From contig OY759982.1 of assembly GCA_963662895.1 (NCBI GenBank), positions 372,001 to 436,000 on the forward strand: a stretch of 64,000 bases of DNA. Direction: 5' to 3'. Within the stretch, counting starts at the first letter, position 1, and each line of letters begins with the position of its first letter. The notes beneath the pieces were generated by a model. That model was given only the letters and a program-made list of their open reading frames with translations. It ran no database searches and had not been told where the DNA came from. Source of the DNA: GWE2-42-39 sp963662895 (GTDB taxonomy: Bacteria; Bacteroidota; Bacteroidia; Bacteroidales; Prolixibacteraceae). Made by a program: the position numbers and the translations under genes. Of the stretch, positions 42,086 through 51,288 are shown one piece after another.

Positions 42086-44797
42086 TCAACCCATTTTCTG
42101 AATGTTGGCCTGTGCTGCTGCCACTCGTGCAATCGGTACACGGAACGGGGAGCAACTTACGTAGTTCATACCCACTTTGTCGCAGAACATAACCGAGCTT
42201 GGTTCGCCGCCATGCTCACCGCAAATGCCCACTTTCAGGTCTGGTTTGGTGGAGCGTCCTTTGGCAACCCCCATTTCAACCAGTAGCCCCACGCCGTTTT
42301 GGTCGAGTACCTGGAACGGGTCTTGTTTCAGGATACCGTTATCGAGATAAACAGGAAGGAATTTACCGGCATCGTCACGTGAATAACCGAGGGTCATCTG
42401 GGTAAGGTCGTTGGTCCCAAACGAGAAGAAATCGGCTTCGGCAGCAATATGGTCGGCAGTAAGAGCTGCACGCGGAATTTCGATCATCGTTCCAACCAGG
42501 TAATCAATACTGCACCCTTTTTCTTCAAAAACTTTTTTAGCTGTTGCATGGATGATTGAAGTCTGGTTTTTCAACTCGGCAACGGTACCAACCAGAGGAA
42601 CCATAATTTCCGGACGGGCATCAATTCCTTTTTGCTTCAGGTTAACGGCTGCTTCAATAATGGCACGTGCCTGCATGGCCGTAATTTCAGGATAAGTGAT
42701 ACCCAAACGGCAGCCACGGTGCCCGAGCATCGGGTTAAACTCTTCTAGTTCTGCAATTTTATTTTTAACTGCTTCGAGCGAAATTCCCATTTCCCTGGCC
42801 AGTTCGACCTGAGTAGCCTGCTGGTGGGGAACAAATTCGTGCAATGGAGGGTCGAGCAAACGAATGGTAACCCCGTATCCTTCCATGGCTTCGAAAATGC
42901 CTTCAAAGTCTTCGCGTTGGTAAGGTAATAGTTTGACCAGAGCCTTTTCTCGTCCTTCTTTGGTTGAAGAAAGGATCATTTCTCGCATGGCTTTAATACG
43001 TTCCCCTTCGAAGAACATGTGTTCTGTACGGCAAAGGCCAATCCCTTTTGCGCCAAAATCACGGGCTGTTTTTGCATCACGTGGTGTATCAGCATTGGTA
43101 CGGACAGACATGCGGGTGTATTTGTCAGCAAGGTCCATAATTTTTCCAAAATTCCCGCTGATTCCCGCGTCCATAGTCGGGACTTTTCCTTCGTATACTT
43201 CGCCGGTCGAGCCGTTTAATGATATCCAGTCGCCTTCTTTGAATTTTTTATCACCAATGGTCATCACCCTGGCTTTATAGTCGATTTTAACAGCGCCGGC
43301 CCCTGAAACACAACATTTACCCATACCACGGGCAACTACTGCTGCATGTGAGGTCATACCTCCACGGGCAGTCAGGATACCTTTAGCGATATTCATTCCT
43401 TCGAGGTCTTCAGGTGAAGTCTCGATACGAACCAATACCGAAGCAGGGTATTTGGTGGCTTCATCGGCAAAGAAAACCATCTGTCCGGTAACTGCTCCCG
43501 GCGATGCAGGAAGGCCTTTGACCAGTACGGTTGCCTTTTTCATGGCATTGGTGTCGAATACCGGGTGAAGCAGTTCATCCAGTTTATTCGGTTCGATGCG
43601 CAGCAAGACTGTTTTTTCATTGATCATACCTTCATCCAGCATGTCAATGGCAATGTTTACCATTGCTTCGCCGGTACGTTTCCCGTTACGGGTTTGCAGC
43701 AACCATAATTTTCCTTCCTGAATGGTAAATTCAAGGTCTTGCATATCTTTATAATGGTTTTCCAGTTTTTGCTGGGTATCGTTCAGTTGTTTGTATAATT
43801 CGGGCATGGTTTCTTCCAGCGATGGATAATTGGCTGCACGTTCTTCTTCGCTTACACCGGCCAGTTCGGCCCAACGTTTACTTCCTTCGAGGGTAATTTG
43901 CTGAGGAGTACGGATACCTGCCACCACATCTTCACCCTGTGCATTAATCAGGTATTCTCCGTTGAATATATTTTCCCCGGTAGCAGCATCCCTGGTAAAA
44001 GCAACTCCGGTAGCTGATGTTGGCCCCATATTTCCAAATACCATTGCCTGTACATTCACTGCAGTACCCCATTCGGCCGGAATATTGTTCATTTTCCGGT
44101 AATAAATGGCACGTGGGTTCATCCAACTGTCGAATACAGCACAAATGGCTCCCCAGAGTTGTTCCCACGGATCATCAGGAAACGTATTTCCTGTATTTTT
44201 TAGAACGGCCTCTTTAAACCGGAGAACCAGTAGTTTAAGGTCTTCTGTGGTAAATTCAGTATCCAGGGAGATACCGCGTTCTTCTTTTAGCTGTTCGATA
44301 ATTTCCTCAAAAGGATCAATATCCTCCTTGTTCCCGGGTTTCATCCCCAGTACTACATCACCGTACATTTGCACGAATCGGCGGTACGAATCCCATGCAA
44401 AGCGGGGATTACCTGATTTTGAAGCAATACCCTGAACTGCCAGATCATTCAAGCCCAGGTTCAATACCGTGTCCATCATTCCGGGCATGGAAACTCTTGC
44501 TCCCGAACGAACAGAAACCAGGCATGGATTGTCTTTGTCTCCGAATTTTGTGTCGGTTAGTGTTTCAACTTTTGCAACGGAGGTTTCAACATCTTTCTTA
44601 ATTAATGCAATAGCTGCATCCCTTCCTTTTTCGTTGTAAATGGTACATACTTCTGTAGTAATAGTAAACCCTGGAGGTACCGGTACCCCGATCAGGTTCA
44701 TCTCACTGAGATTGGCTCCTTTACCACCCAGTAAATTTTTCATGTCAGCTTTTCCTTCAGCTGCACCGTTCCCAAACGAATAAACATATTTTGCCAT
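42086..44797 (-). CDS. ppdK: Pyruvate, phosphate dikinase
   Basis: The 903-residue protein has the three-domain PPDK layout. The N-terminal ATP-grasp domain carries NLLGGKGANLSEM and VSVRSGARVSMPGMMDT. The phosphohistidine domain has the catalytic H484 in GGMTSHAAVVARGMGKCCVSG-type context (ARGGMTSHAAVV). The C-terminal PEP/pyruvate TIM barrel has GLCRTEHMF, LGHRGCRLGITYPE, SFGTNDLTQMTLG and the catalytic Cys in KVGICGEHGGEPSS. It interconverts pyruvate, ATP and Pi with PEP, AMP and PPi in the cytoplasm, a common glycolytic/gluconeogenic step in anaerobic Bacteroidota. The length is normal and the gene stands alone. Confidence 0.97.
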   Translation of the reverse strand: MAKYVYSFGNGAAEGKADMKNLLGGKGANLSEMNLIGVPVPPGFTITTEVCTIYNEKGRDAAIALIKKDVETSVAKVETLTDTKFGDKDNPCLVSVRSGARVSMPGMMDTVLNLGLNDLAVQGIASKSGNPRFAWDSYRRFVQMYGDVVLGMKPGNKEDIDPFEEIIEQLKEERGISLDTEFTTEDLKLLVLRFKEAVLKNTGNTFPDDPWEQLWGAICAVFDSWMNPRAIYYRKMNNIPAEWGTAVNVQAMVFGNMGPTSATGVAFTRDAATGENIFNGEYLINAQGEDVVAGIRTPQQITLEGSKRWAELAGVSEEERAANYPSLEETMPELYKQLNDTQQKLENHYKDMQDLEFTIQEGKLWLLQTRNGKRTGEAMVNIAIDMLDEGMINEKTVLLRIEPNKLDELLHPVFDTNAMKKATVLVKGLPASPGAVTGQMVFFADEATKYPASVLVRIETSPEDLEGMNIAKGILTARGGMTSHAAVVARGMGKCCVSGAGAVKIDYKARVMTIGDKKFKEGDWISLNGSTGEVYEGKVPTMDAGISGNFGKIMDLADKYTRMSVRTNADTPRDAKTARDFGAKGIGLCRTEHMFFEGERIKAMREMILSSTKEGREKALVKLLPYQREDFEGIFEAMEGYGVTIRLLDPPLHEFVPHQQATQVELAREMGISLEAVKNKIAELEEFNPMLGHRGCRLGITYPEITAMQARAIIEAAVNLKQKGIDARPEIMVPLVGTVAELKNQTSIIHATAKKVFEEKGCSIDYLVGTMIEIPRAALTADHIAAEADFFSFGTNDLTQMTLGYSRDDAGKFLPVYLDNGILKQDPFQVLDQNGVGLLVEMGVAKGRSTKPDLKVGICGEHGGEPSSVMFCDKVGMNYVSCSPFRVPIARVAAAQANIQKMG

Positions 44798-44853
44798 AAT
44801 TTAGCATTATTATAATTGGTTAGTGACTATGAATCTGATAATTGAATATGATG

Positions 44854-44885
44854 CGAAAGTAATCTATATTTTTTAATAATTAAAA
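44854..44885 (-). promoter_or_regulatory. Candidate ppdK promoter
   Basis: On the minus strand TTTT, a 20-base spacer and TACTTTCG resemble TTTG / TAnnTTTG with one mismatch in each box. It lies 57 bases before the ppdK start. Confidence 0.35.
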
Positions 44886-45071
44886 CAATAATACCACTTA
44901 AAAAAACTGTTTTGAAGCTATCCCGAAATAACATATTCTTTAGTAAAAAGTTTAAAAAACATGATAGCTAAAATAAGTGTACCTTGATAATATACCCAAC
45001 CGGTGCTATTGAAAAAATGCAATATTAACATTCTTTAACTTTGCTTCATATGTCTTAACTCTTTACCGCTG

Positions 45072-45175
45072 TACTTTTGTATTGACACAAGCAAGAAGTA
45101 CAAGTAAAATTTTTTCATAGAAAAATAGGTTTGGTTAGGTGATAAGGACGGTAGAGGCCGTCCTTGTTTTTTTAA
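45072..45175 (+). ncRNA. Candidate small RNA with its own promoter and terminator
   Basis: TACTTTTG (45072-45079) is a perfect TAnnTTTG box, with TATG 19 bases before it. Downstream, AAGGACGG (45144-45151) and CCGTCCTT (45158-45165) form a terminator stem followed by G and an eight-T run. The transcript would be about 85-90 bases from about 45086. No ORF of note lies in it. It could instead be an attenuated leader of clpB, which begins 154 bases further on. The remainder of 44886-45328 shows no gene. Confidence 0.45.
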
Positions 45176-45328
45176 GCACTGCCAATTTTTCTTTTCTTTT
45201 ATATTCTGTTTCGGAATAAACTTCATGTATATCAGTTATTTACAGTCAAAATGTCATTGCCCGGGGTACTGGCAGAAATATTGAAAGGGACATGCATCAA
45301 GATTGTTTAATCTTAAAAATGATGAACT

Positions 45329-47914
45329 ATGAATTTCAATAATTTTACCATAAAATCGCAGGAGGCTGTGCAACAGGCTTTTGTTATTGCACAGGGCTAC
45401 AACCATCAGGCTGTTGAAACAGGCCATTTACTGAAGGGGTTATTACATGCAGCAGAAAACACGACAAGTTTTCTGCTTAAAAAATTGGGGGTAAATGTTC
45501 CTGTACTTCAAAAGGCACTTGATAAAATCATTGAATCGTACCCAAAAGTAGTGGGGGCTGAGCAATATTTATCCAATGATACAAATCGTAGTCTGCAAAA
45601 GTCAATTTCGCTTGCACAAAAGATGGGCGACCAGTTTGTTTCGGTCGAGCATATTTTACTGGCCTTACTCGAATCAGGAGGTACCATCAGCAGCCTTTTG
45701 AAAGACAGTGGTGTCACCCGGAAAGAACTGGAAGCCGCGATACTTGAACTTAGGAAAGGTGCTAAAGTTGACAGTCAGACGGCTGAAGATAAATTCAATT
45801 CATTAAACCGTTTTGCTGTTAACCTGAACGAGCGTGCCCGCAACGGGAAACTTGACCCGGTGATTGGCCGTGATGATGAGATCAGACGGATTCTGCAAAT
45901 ATTGACCAGACGAACCAAAAACAATCCGATACTGATAGGGGAACCGGGAACCGGGAAAACAGCCATTGCCGAAGGATTGGCTCACCGTATCGTGCGTGGT
46001 GATGTGCCCGAAAACCTGAAGACGAAACAGTTGTTTTCGCTTGATATGGGAGCTTTGATCGCCGGGGCCAAATACAAGGGAGAATTTGAAGAAAGGTTAA
46101 AAGCCGTGGTTAACGAGGTCGTTAATTCGAACGGGGAAATCATTCTTTTTATCGATGAAATACATACCCTTGTGGGGGCTGGAAAAAGCGAAGGGGCCAT
46201 GGATGCGGCAAATATTTTAAAACCGGCACTGGCCCGGGGTGACCTGCGTGCCATTGGTGCGACCACACTAAATGAATACCAGAAATATTTTGAGAAAGAT
46301 AAAGCGCTGGAGCGCCGTTTTCAGGTTGTAATGGTGGACGAACCGGATACTTTAAGTGCAATTTCAATTTTAAGAGGATTGAAAGAACGGTACGAAAATC
46401 ATCACAAAGTGAGGATCAAAGATGAAGCCATTATTGCCTCGGTTGAACTATCTCAACGATATATCTCCGACCGTTTTTTGCCCGATAAAGCCATTGACCT
46501 GATGGATGAAGCAGCTGCTAAATTGCGGTTGGAAATGGATTCAGTGCCGGAAGAACTGGACGAAATTGAACGCCGGATCAAACAGTTGGAAATTGAACGG
46601 GAAGCTATCAAACGTGAGAAAGATGAAGTAAAACTTTCGAAGTTGAATGAGGAAATTGCCAACCTGAAAGATGAACAATCGAAATACCGGGCACAGTGGC
46701 AAACTGAAAAATCGCTGATTGATGGTATCCAGAAAAATAAGACTGATATTGAGAACCTGAAATTTGAGGCCGAACAGGCTGAACGTGCCGGCGACTTTGG
46801 CCGGGTAGCCGAGATCAGGTACGGAAAAATTAAAGAAGCCGAAGCTGAAATTGAACGGATAAAAGGTGAGCTTGTCCAAATGAAGTCCGAGGCTATGATC
46901 AAAGAGGAAGTGGACGCTGAGGATATTTCTGAAGTGGTTTCGCGTTGGACAGGCATTCCTGTTTCGCGAATGTTGCAGAGCGAACGCGACAAGCTGCTTC
47001 ATCTTGAGGAAGAGTTACACAAACGTGTGGTAGGGCAAAACGAAGCGATCCATGCAGTTGCTGATGCCGTACGCCGGAGCAGGGCCGGGCTTCAGGATGA
47101 AAAACGTCCGATTGGTTCGTTTATTTTTCTGGGAACAACCGGGGTCGGTAAAACCGAGCTCGCCAAAGCACTGGCCGAATTCCTGTTTGATGATGAAAAT
47201 ATGATGACCCGTATCGATATGTCGGAATACCAGGAGAAATTTTCGGTGACCCGGTTAATTGGCTCGCCTCCGGGGTATGTAGGCTACGACGAAGGAGGAC
47301 AACTGACTGAAGCTGTACGCCGGAAACCATATTCCGTGGTGCTGTTCGACGAAATTGAAAAAGCACATCCCGAAGTTTTTAATGTGTTGCTTCAGGTACT
47401 CGACGATGGACGTTTGACCGATAACAAAGGCAGGGTGGTTAATTTTAAGAATACGATTATTATCATGACCTCAAACCTGGGATCCCATTTGATTCAAAGT
47501 AACTTTGAAAAAATGAATGATGCCAACCGGGGCGAGATGATGGAAAAAACGAGGGAACAATTATTTGACTTGCTGAAAAAAACCATCCGTCCGGAGTTTT
47601 TGAACAGGATTGACGAAGCCATCGTGTTTACTCCGTTGACCAAAACAGATATTCGGGAGATTGTCCGCCTTCAATTCAACCGTATTGTTGAAAGACTGGA
47701 GAAACAGGATGTCTCAATCAGTATTTCTGATAAGGCAATCAACTGGATCGGGGCTGTGGGGTACGATCCGCAATACGGGGCGCGTCCGGTAAAACGGCTT
47801 CTTCAGAAATATATTCTGAATGAATTATCGAAAACCATTCTGGAAGGAAAAATAAGCAAGGGGCAACCTATCGTGATTGATATGGTGAATGATGAATTGG
47901 TCTTCAGAAATTAA
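45329..47914 (+). CDS. clpB: ClpB disaggregase (Hsp100 ATPase)
   Basis: The 861-residue protein has the Clp_N repeat domain (about 1-145), NBD1 with Walker A GEPGTGKT near 203 and Walker B IILFIDEIHTL, the coiled-coil M domain (about 400-535, rich in E/K/L), and NBD2 with Walker A GTTGVGKT near 606 and SVVLFDEIEKAHPEV. The C-terminal domain ends RLLQKYILNELSKTIL. It has no ClpP-docking loop, as expected for ClpB. It threads aggregated protein with DnaK/J in the cytoplasm after heat stress. The PUL 4 sigma gene starts 37 bases after its stop. Confidence 0.97.
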   Translation: MNFNNFTIKSQEAVQQAFVIAQGYNHQAVETGHLLKGLLHAAENTTSFLLKKLGVNVPVLQKALDKIIESYPKVVGAEQYLSNDTNRSLQKSISLAQKMGDQFVSVEHILLALLESGGTISSLLKDSGVTRKELEAAILELRKGAKVDSQTAEDKFNSLNRFAVNLNERARNGKLDPVIGRDDEIRRILQILTRRTKNNPILIGEPGTGKTAIAEGLAHRIVRGDVPENLKTKQLFSLDMGALIAGAKYKGEFEERLKAVVNEVVNSNGEIILFIDEIHTLVGAGKSEGAMDAANILKPALARGDLRAIGATTLNEYQKYFEKDKALERRFQVVMVDEPDTLSAISILRGLKERYENHHKVRIKDEAIIASVELSQRYISDRFLPDKAIDLMDEAAAKLRLEMDSVPEELDEIERRIKQLEIEREAIKREKDEVKLSKLNEEIANLKDEQSKYRAQWQTEKSLIDGIQKNKTDIENLKFEAEQAERAGDFGRVAEIRYGKIKEAEAEIERIKGELVQMKSEAMIKEEVDAEDISEVVSRWTGIPVSRMLQSERDKLLHLEEELHKRVVGQNEAIHAVADAVRRSRAGLQDEKRPIGSFIFLGTTGVGKTELAKALAEFLFDDENMMTRIDMSEYQEKFSVTRLIGSPPGYVGYDEGGQLTEAVRRKPYSVVLFDEIEKAHPEVFNVLLQVLDDGRLTDNKGRVVNFKNTIIIMTSNLGSHLIQSNFEKMNDANRGEMMEKTREQLFDLLKKTIRPEFLNRIDEAIVFTPLTKTDIREIVRLQFNRIVERLEKQDVSISISDKAINWIGAVGYDPQYGARPVKRLLQKYILNELSKTILEGKISKGQPIVIDMVNDELVFRN

Positions 47915-47951
47915 ATCTCTAATTTTATCCACTGAATTTTTCGGATGTTAT

Positions 47952-48536
47952 ATGCAAAAACGAACCAATGCCAGCCAGTTGATTGAACAGTTGAAAAAAG
48001 GCGATGCTGCTGCTTTCGATGCACTGTTTGAAGAATACGGGCAGAAATTGTTTGGCTTTGCCATGAAATATATGAAGTCGGAACCCGAAGCAGAGGATTT
48101 GGTACAGGAAGTTTTTGTCCGGGTTTGGGAAAAACGGAAATCATTGAAGTCCGATTATTCGTTCAAGTCTTATCTGTTTACTATTGCGCTTAATCAAATC
48201 CGCAAATTTTTCAATAAAAAAGCTATTGCCTTGCACTATTTTGCTGAAATGAAATACATGGAGGCCGATTCGGACAATAATATGGTTAAATCAATCGATT
48301 ATGCATCTATCCTGGAACAGGTTGACCGGATTGTCGATAAATTACCGGAACGTAAAAGGCTGATTTTTCTGAAAAGCCGGAAAGAAGGCAAATCGTCAAA
48401 AGAAATAGCGGAAGAACTGCAAATTACCGTTGGCACAGTAGACAACCAGGTTTCTGATGCCCTTCGGATTATCCGCAATGCTTTAAAAAATGAGAACTTA
48501 TCGCTGTTGCTTTTCCTTGCCCTTTTTCTGGCTTAA
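47952..48536 (+). CDS. ECF RNA polymerase sigma factor (PUL 4)
   Basis: The 194-residue protein starts at the ATG at 47952 (MQKRTNASQLIEQLKKGDAA), because the open frame upstream runs back into clpB. Region 2 is FDALFEEYGQKLFGFAMKYM and EPEAEDLVQEVFVRVWEKRK; region 4 is LPERKRLIFLKSRKEGKSSK and EIAEELQITVGTVDNQVSDA. It ends in a hydrophobic tail (ENLSLLLFLALFLA). TTGG-N19-TAATTTTA just after the clpB stop is a possible promoter; read-through from clpB is also possible. Its expected partner fecR lies beyond an inserted ATPase gene. Confidence 0.92.
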   Translation: MQKRTNASQLIEQLKKGDAAAFDALFEEYGQKLFGFAMKYMKSEPEAEDLVQEVFVRVWEKRKSLKSDYSFKSYLFTIALNQIRKFFNKKAIALHYFAEMKYMEADSDNNMVKSIDYASILEQVDRIVDKLPERKRLIFLKSRKEGKSSKEIAEELQITVGTVDNQVSDALRIIRNALKNENLSLLLFLALFLA

Positions 48537-48583
48537 CTTATGGAACAGTCACAGAATTGAAGGTTATTATTTTTTTATTTGAA

Positions 48584-48621
48584 TTTGTACAATTTTAAGA
48601 TAATACTTTAAATTTGTACAA
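48584..48621 (+). promoter_or_regulatory. Consensus promoter with two TTGTACAA palindromes
   Basis: TTTG (48584-48587), a 21-base spacer and TAAATTTG (48609-48616) match the Bacteroidota consensus exactly. The palindrome TTGTACAA lies over the upstream box (48585-48592) and again over the -7 box (48614-48621), 29 bases apart. This is a plausible operator pair for the DUF4143 gene starting at 48633. Confidence 0.55.
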
Positions 48622-48632
48622 AAGATAATCAA

Positions 48633-49793
48633 ATGATCAAACGAGATATTATTTCAAAGTTTAGGGAGTACGAACAATATTATCAGGTAATCAGTCTTAA
48701 CGGGCCACGTCAGAGCGGAAAGAGCACCTTTATACAGAATGCTGTAAAAGATTTGCCATATATTAATCTTGAAGCACCTGACGAACGGGAATTTGCATTG
48801 GGTGATCCGAAGTATTTTTTGAAAAGGTTCCCATATGGTGCAGTAATTGATGAGGTACAATATGCACCGAAATTGTTTTCTTATATACAGGTATTGACAG
48901 ATGCCAATAGAAAGATAAAATTTTATCTTACTGGTTCCCAGAACTTCATAATGCAGGATAATATTACGCAGTCGCTTGCTGGAAGGGTCGGGATACTTAC
49001 ATTATTGCCCTTTTCTTTTCAGGAACTTTCCAATGCGAACTCTGCTTTTGCAGATGACAGTTCCTTGCAGCAGTACACCGGTTTTTATCCTCGTATTTAT
49101 GACCGGAAGATTCCACCACGTGAATTTTACCGTAACTATGTCAACACTTATTTAGAGCGGGATGTACAGGGACTTATCCAGGCAGGGAACCTTAGCCAGT
49201 TCAACCGTTTTATTGCCCTAACAGCCGGACGTTCAGGACAAATACTTAATTACCAATCGCTTGCTAGCGATACAGGGGTTTCTGTTCCAACCATCCAAAC
49301 ATGGTTGAGTATACTTGAAAAAAGTTATATCGTTTTTCGGCTTTCTCCTTACTATCATAATTACAATAAACGAATCGTGAAATCGCCAAAATTATATTTT
49401 TACGACACAGGTTTATTATGCTATCTGCTCAATATTGAGAAGCCTGAACAATTATCCACTCACTTTGCAAAAGGCGCAATTTTTGAAAATTACGTATTGG
49501 CAGAACTATTAAAACTACGGTTTAACCGTGGTTTTCCCGCTAATATGTTTTACTGGAAAGACAATCATAACAAGGAAATAGATGCTGTTATCGAAAGTGG
49601 GGAAGGAGTATTGGCAATAGAGATAAAAAGTGCGCTTACATTTTCATCATCTTTTTTTGACAATATAACTTACTGGGGTAAATTAAGCCCCCGGAACCGG
49701 CAGGGTATTGTTATTTATGGCGGAGATAAAAGTTTCTCCACTACTCATGGACCGGTTGTTTCCTGGAACCGGTTGTCAGAAATTGAATATTGA
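48633..49793 (+). CDS. AAA-type ATPase with DUF4143 C-terminal domain
   Basis: The 386-residue protein has Walker A LNGPRQSGKST (near 22-32), Walker B YGAVIDEVQYAP near 70, a sensor motif IKFYLTGSQNFIM near 95, and a PFSFQEL element. The DUF4143 half has a nuclease-like core: FENYVLAELLKLRF, YWKDNHNKEIDAVIESGEGV and LAIEIKSA, the E-x-K pattern of PD-(D/E)XK folds. The family is widespread and strain-variable in Bacteroidota, and its function is not established. It sits between the PUL 4 sigma and fecR with its own promoter and terminator, so it looks like an insertion rather than part of the locus. Confidence 0.88.
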   Translation: MIKRDIISKFREYEQYYQVISLNGPRQSGKSTFIQNAVKDLPYINLEAPDEREFALGDPKYFLKRFPYGAVIDEVQYAPKLFSYIQVLTDANRKIKFYLTGSQNFIMQDNITQSLAGRVGILTLLPFSFQELSNANSAFADDSSLQQYTGFYPRIYDRKIPPREFYRNYVNTYLERDVQGLIQAGNLSQFNRFIALTAGRSGQILNYQSLASDTGVSVPTIQTWLSILEKSYIVFRLSPYYHNYNKRIVKSPKLYFYDTGLLCYLLNIEKPEQLSTHFAKGAIFENYVLAELLKLRFNRGFPANMFYWKDNHNKEIDAVIESGEGVLAIEIKSALTFSSSFFDNITYWGKLSPRNRQGIVIYGGDKSFSTTHGPVVSWNRLSEIEY

Positions 49794-49881
49794 TTACAAT
49801 AAAATTTTACTTTAACAGATTTAGCAAAGAAGACCTATTTTTCTGATTTTATACCCCAACCCCAAGGGGAGAAATCAGAAG

Positions 49882-49931
49882 AATCCATCCGGTTCCCCCC
49901 GGGGATTAGGGTAAAACGGATGGATTTTTCG
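49882..49931 (+). terminator. Terminator after the DUF4143 ATPase
   Basis: AATCCATCCG (49882-49891) pairs perfectly with CGGATGGATT (49917-49926), followed by TTTTC. The remainder of 49932-50161 is A+T-rich leader of fecR with no gene. Confidence 0.65.
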
Positions 49932-50161
49932 ATTTTGAAGGAAGCTGTCAAAGTAGTCCCTCAGTATAGGGAAAATCCAGTTGCCAGAAGAATAACAAAA
50001 AAAGAGAATTAAATATTTGAGTATGTAACATGTAGAGCTCGTTGTAATAATTTTTCATATCTGACCATGAGATTCGCCCGGCTTATGGATATTAACTAGT
50101 GAATGCAGGATATTGTGAGGAAGATTAGTTAAAAACAAAGGGAATACAGGGAAAGGTTTAT

Positions 50162-51178
50162 ATGAAAAATCAATTCGGCACATTATTTCAAAAATACCAG
50201 GAAGGGCAGCTTAGCCTGAAAGAAGAGTTTCTTTTGGCCAGGATGATTTCCGATCCTTCAAATACGGAAGTTGACAGGTATATTAAAAATGATTTTCAGG
50301 AAGAGCTAAAAAATCCGGTTTCTGAAAAAAAGGAAATGCAGCATATCCTTCATGCCATTCACCACCGGCTGAATCTGAGGCAATCAGAGAAACGGAAAAG
50401 CAAGGTTTTACGTATTTATCAATGGACATCGAGGATTGCCGCGATTCTGTTTGTGCCGTTTTTTATAATCAGTATTTATCTTTTTATGAATCAACATATA
50501 AAGCAGGAGCAGGCAACCCGTTTGCAAATTATTGCACCGGAAAGTTCTCGTGTTAGTTTTGAATTACCCGACGGGACCAAAGGGATATTGAACGGTGGTT
50601 CTGTTCTTGATTATTCTTCTGCTTTTACTGAAAACAGGCATGTGAAACTTTCGGGCGAAGCTTATTTCGATGTTGCTCATGATATGAAGCACCTGTTTAC
50701 CATTGATGCAAATAATGATAAAATCCAGGTCGTTGGTACCAGGTTTACCCTGGCTGCCTGGCCGGACGATCACCAGACAGAACTGGTTTTGGAAGAGGGG
50801 AAGGTAATGTTTCATACCGGGAGAAAAACTTATGCTGTTTTGCCAGGTCAGCGTATTGTTGAAAAAAACGGGAACCCGGAACTTTCGGAAGTGGAGACCT
50901 GGAAATATACCGGATGGAAAGATGGACGATTGATTTTTCGCAACGATTCGATGGAAGAACTGGCCCGGCGTATCTCGCATTGGTATAACGTAGATATAGA
51001 ATTCGATAAAAGCAGTCTGAAAAATTATACATTCCGCGGTGTTTTTGAGGACGATCCGTTGGAAGAAGTACTCCGGTTACTAAAAATTACTTCACCAATT
51101 GATTACAAAATAGAGGACCGCCATATAAATGAAGATGGAAGTTTTAGTCCCCAAAAAGTAATAATCACAAAAAAATAA
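50162..51178 (+). CDS. FecR-family anti-sigma factor (PUL 4)
   Basis: The 338-residue protein has a cytoplasmic N-terminus, a membrane span (IAAILFVPFFIISIYLFM), the FecR domain (APESSRVSFELPDGTKGILN, GEAYFDVAHDMKHLFTIDAN, GTRFTLAAWPDDH) and a DUF4974 end (GRLIFRNDSMEELARRISHW, PIDYKIEDR). It should partner the sigma factor at 47952, although 1.6 kb with an ATPase gene separates them, and the SusC encoded 110 bases downstream. Confidence 0.93.
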   Translation: MKNQFGTLFQKYQEGQLSLKEEFLLARMISDPSNTEVDRYIKNDFQEELKNPVSEKKEMQHILHAIHHRLNLRQSEKRKSKVLRIYQWTSRIAAILFVPFFIISIYLFMNQHIKQEQATRLQIIAPESSRVSFELPDGTKGILNGGSVLDYSSAFTENRHVKLSGEAYFDVAHDMKHLFTIDANNDKIQVVGTRFTLAAWPDDHQTELVLEEGKVMFHTGRKTYAVLPGQRIVEKNGNPELSEVETWKYTGWKDGRLIFRNDSMEELARRISHWYNVDIEFDKSSLKNYTFRGVFEDDPLEEVLRLLKITSPIDYKIEDRHINEDGSFSPQKVIITKK

Positions 51179-51213
51179 ATACCAGATGAAGAAAAGTCCT
51201 TAAAAAATAAAAA

Positions 51214-51241
51214 ACAGGCAGACGCTCCACCGCCTACCTGT
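51214..51241 (+). promoter_or_regulatory. Stem-loop between fecR and susC (PUL 4)
   Basis: ACAGGCAGACG pairs with CGCCTACCTGT at nine of eleven positions. It is the weakest of the four fecR-susC stem-loops. Confidence 0.4.
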
Positions 51242-51288
51242 CACTGTGTTAATTATCAATGTAGTTAATAATTTAACGAGCTAAATTT

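Noticed and set aside
45180..45328. Heat-shock operator (CIRCE) upstream of clpB
   Set aside because: No TTAGCACTC/GAGTGCTAA pair is present in the leader.
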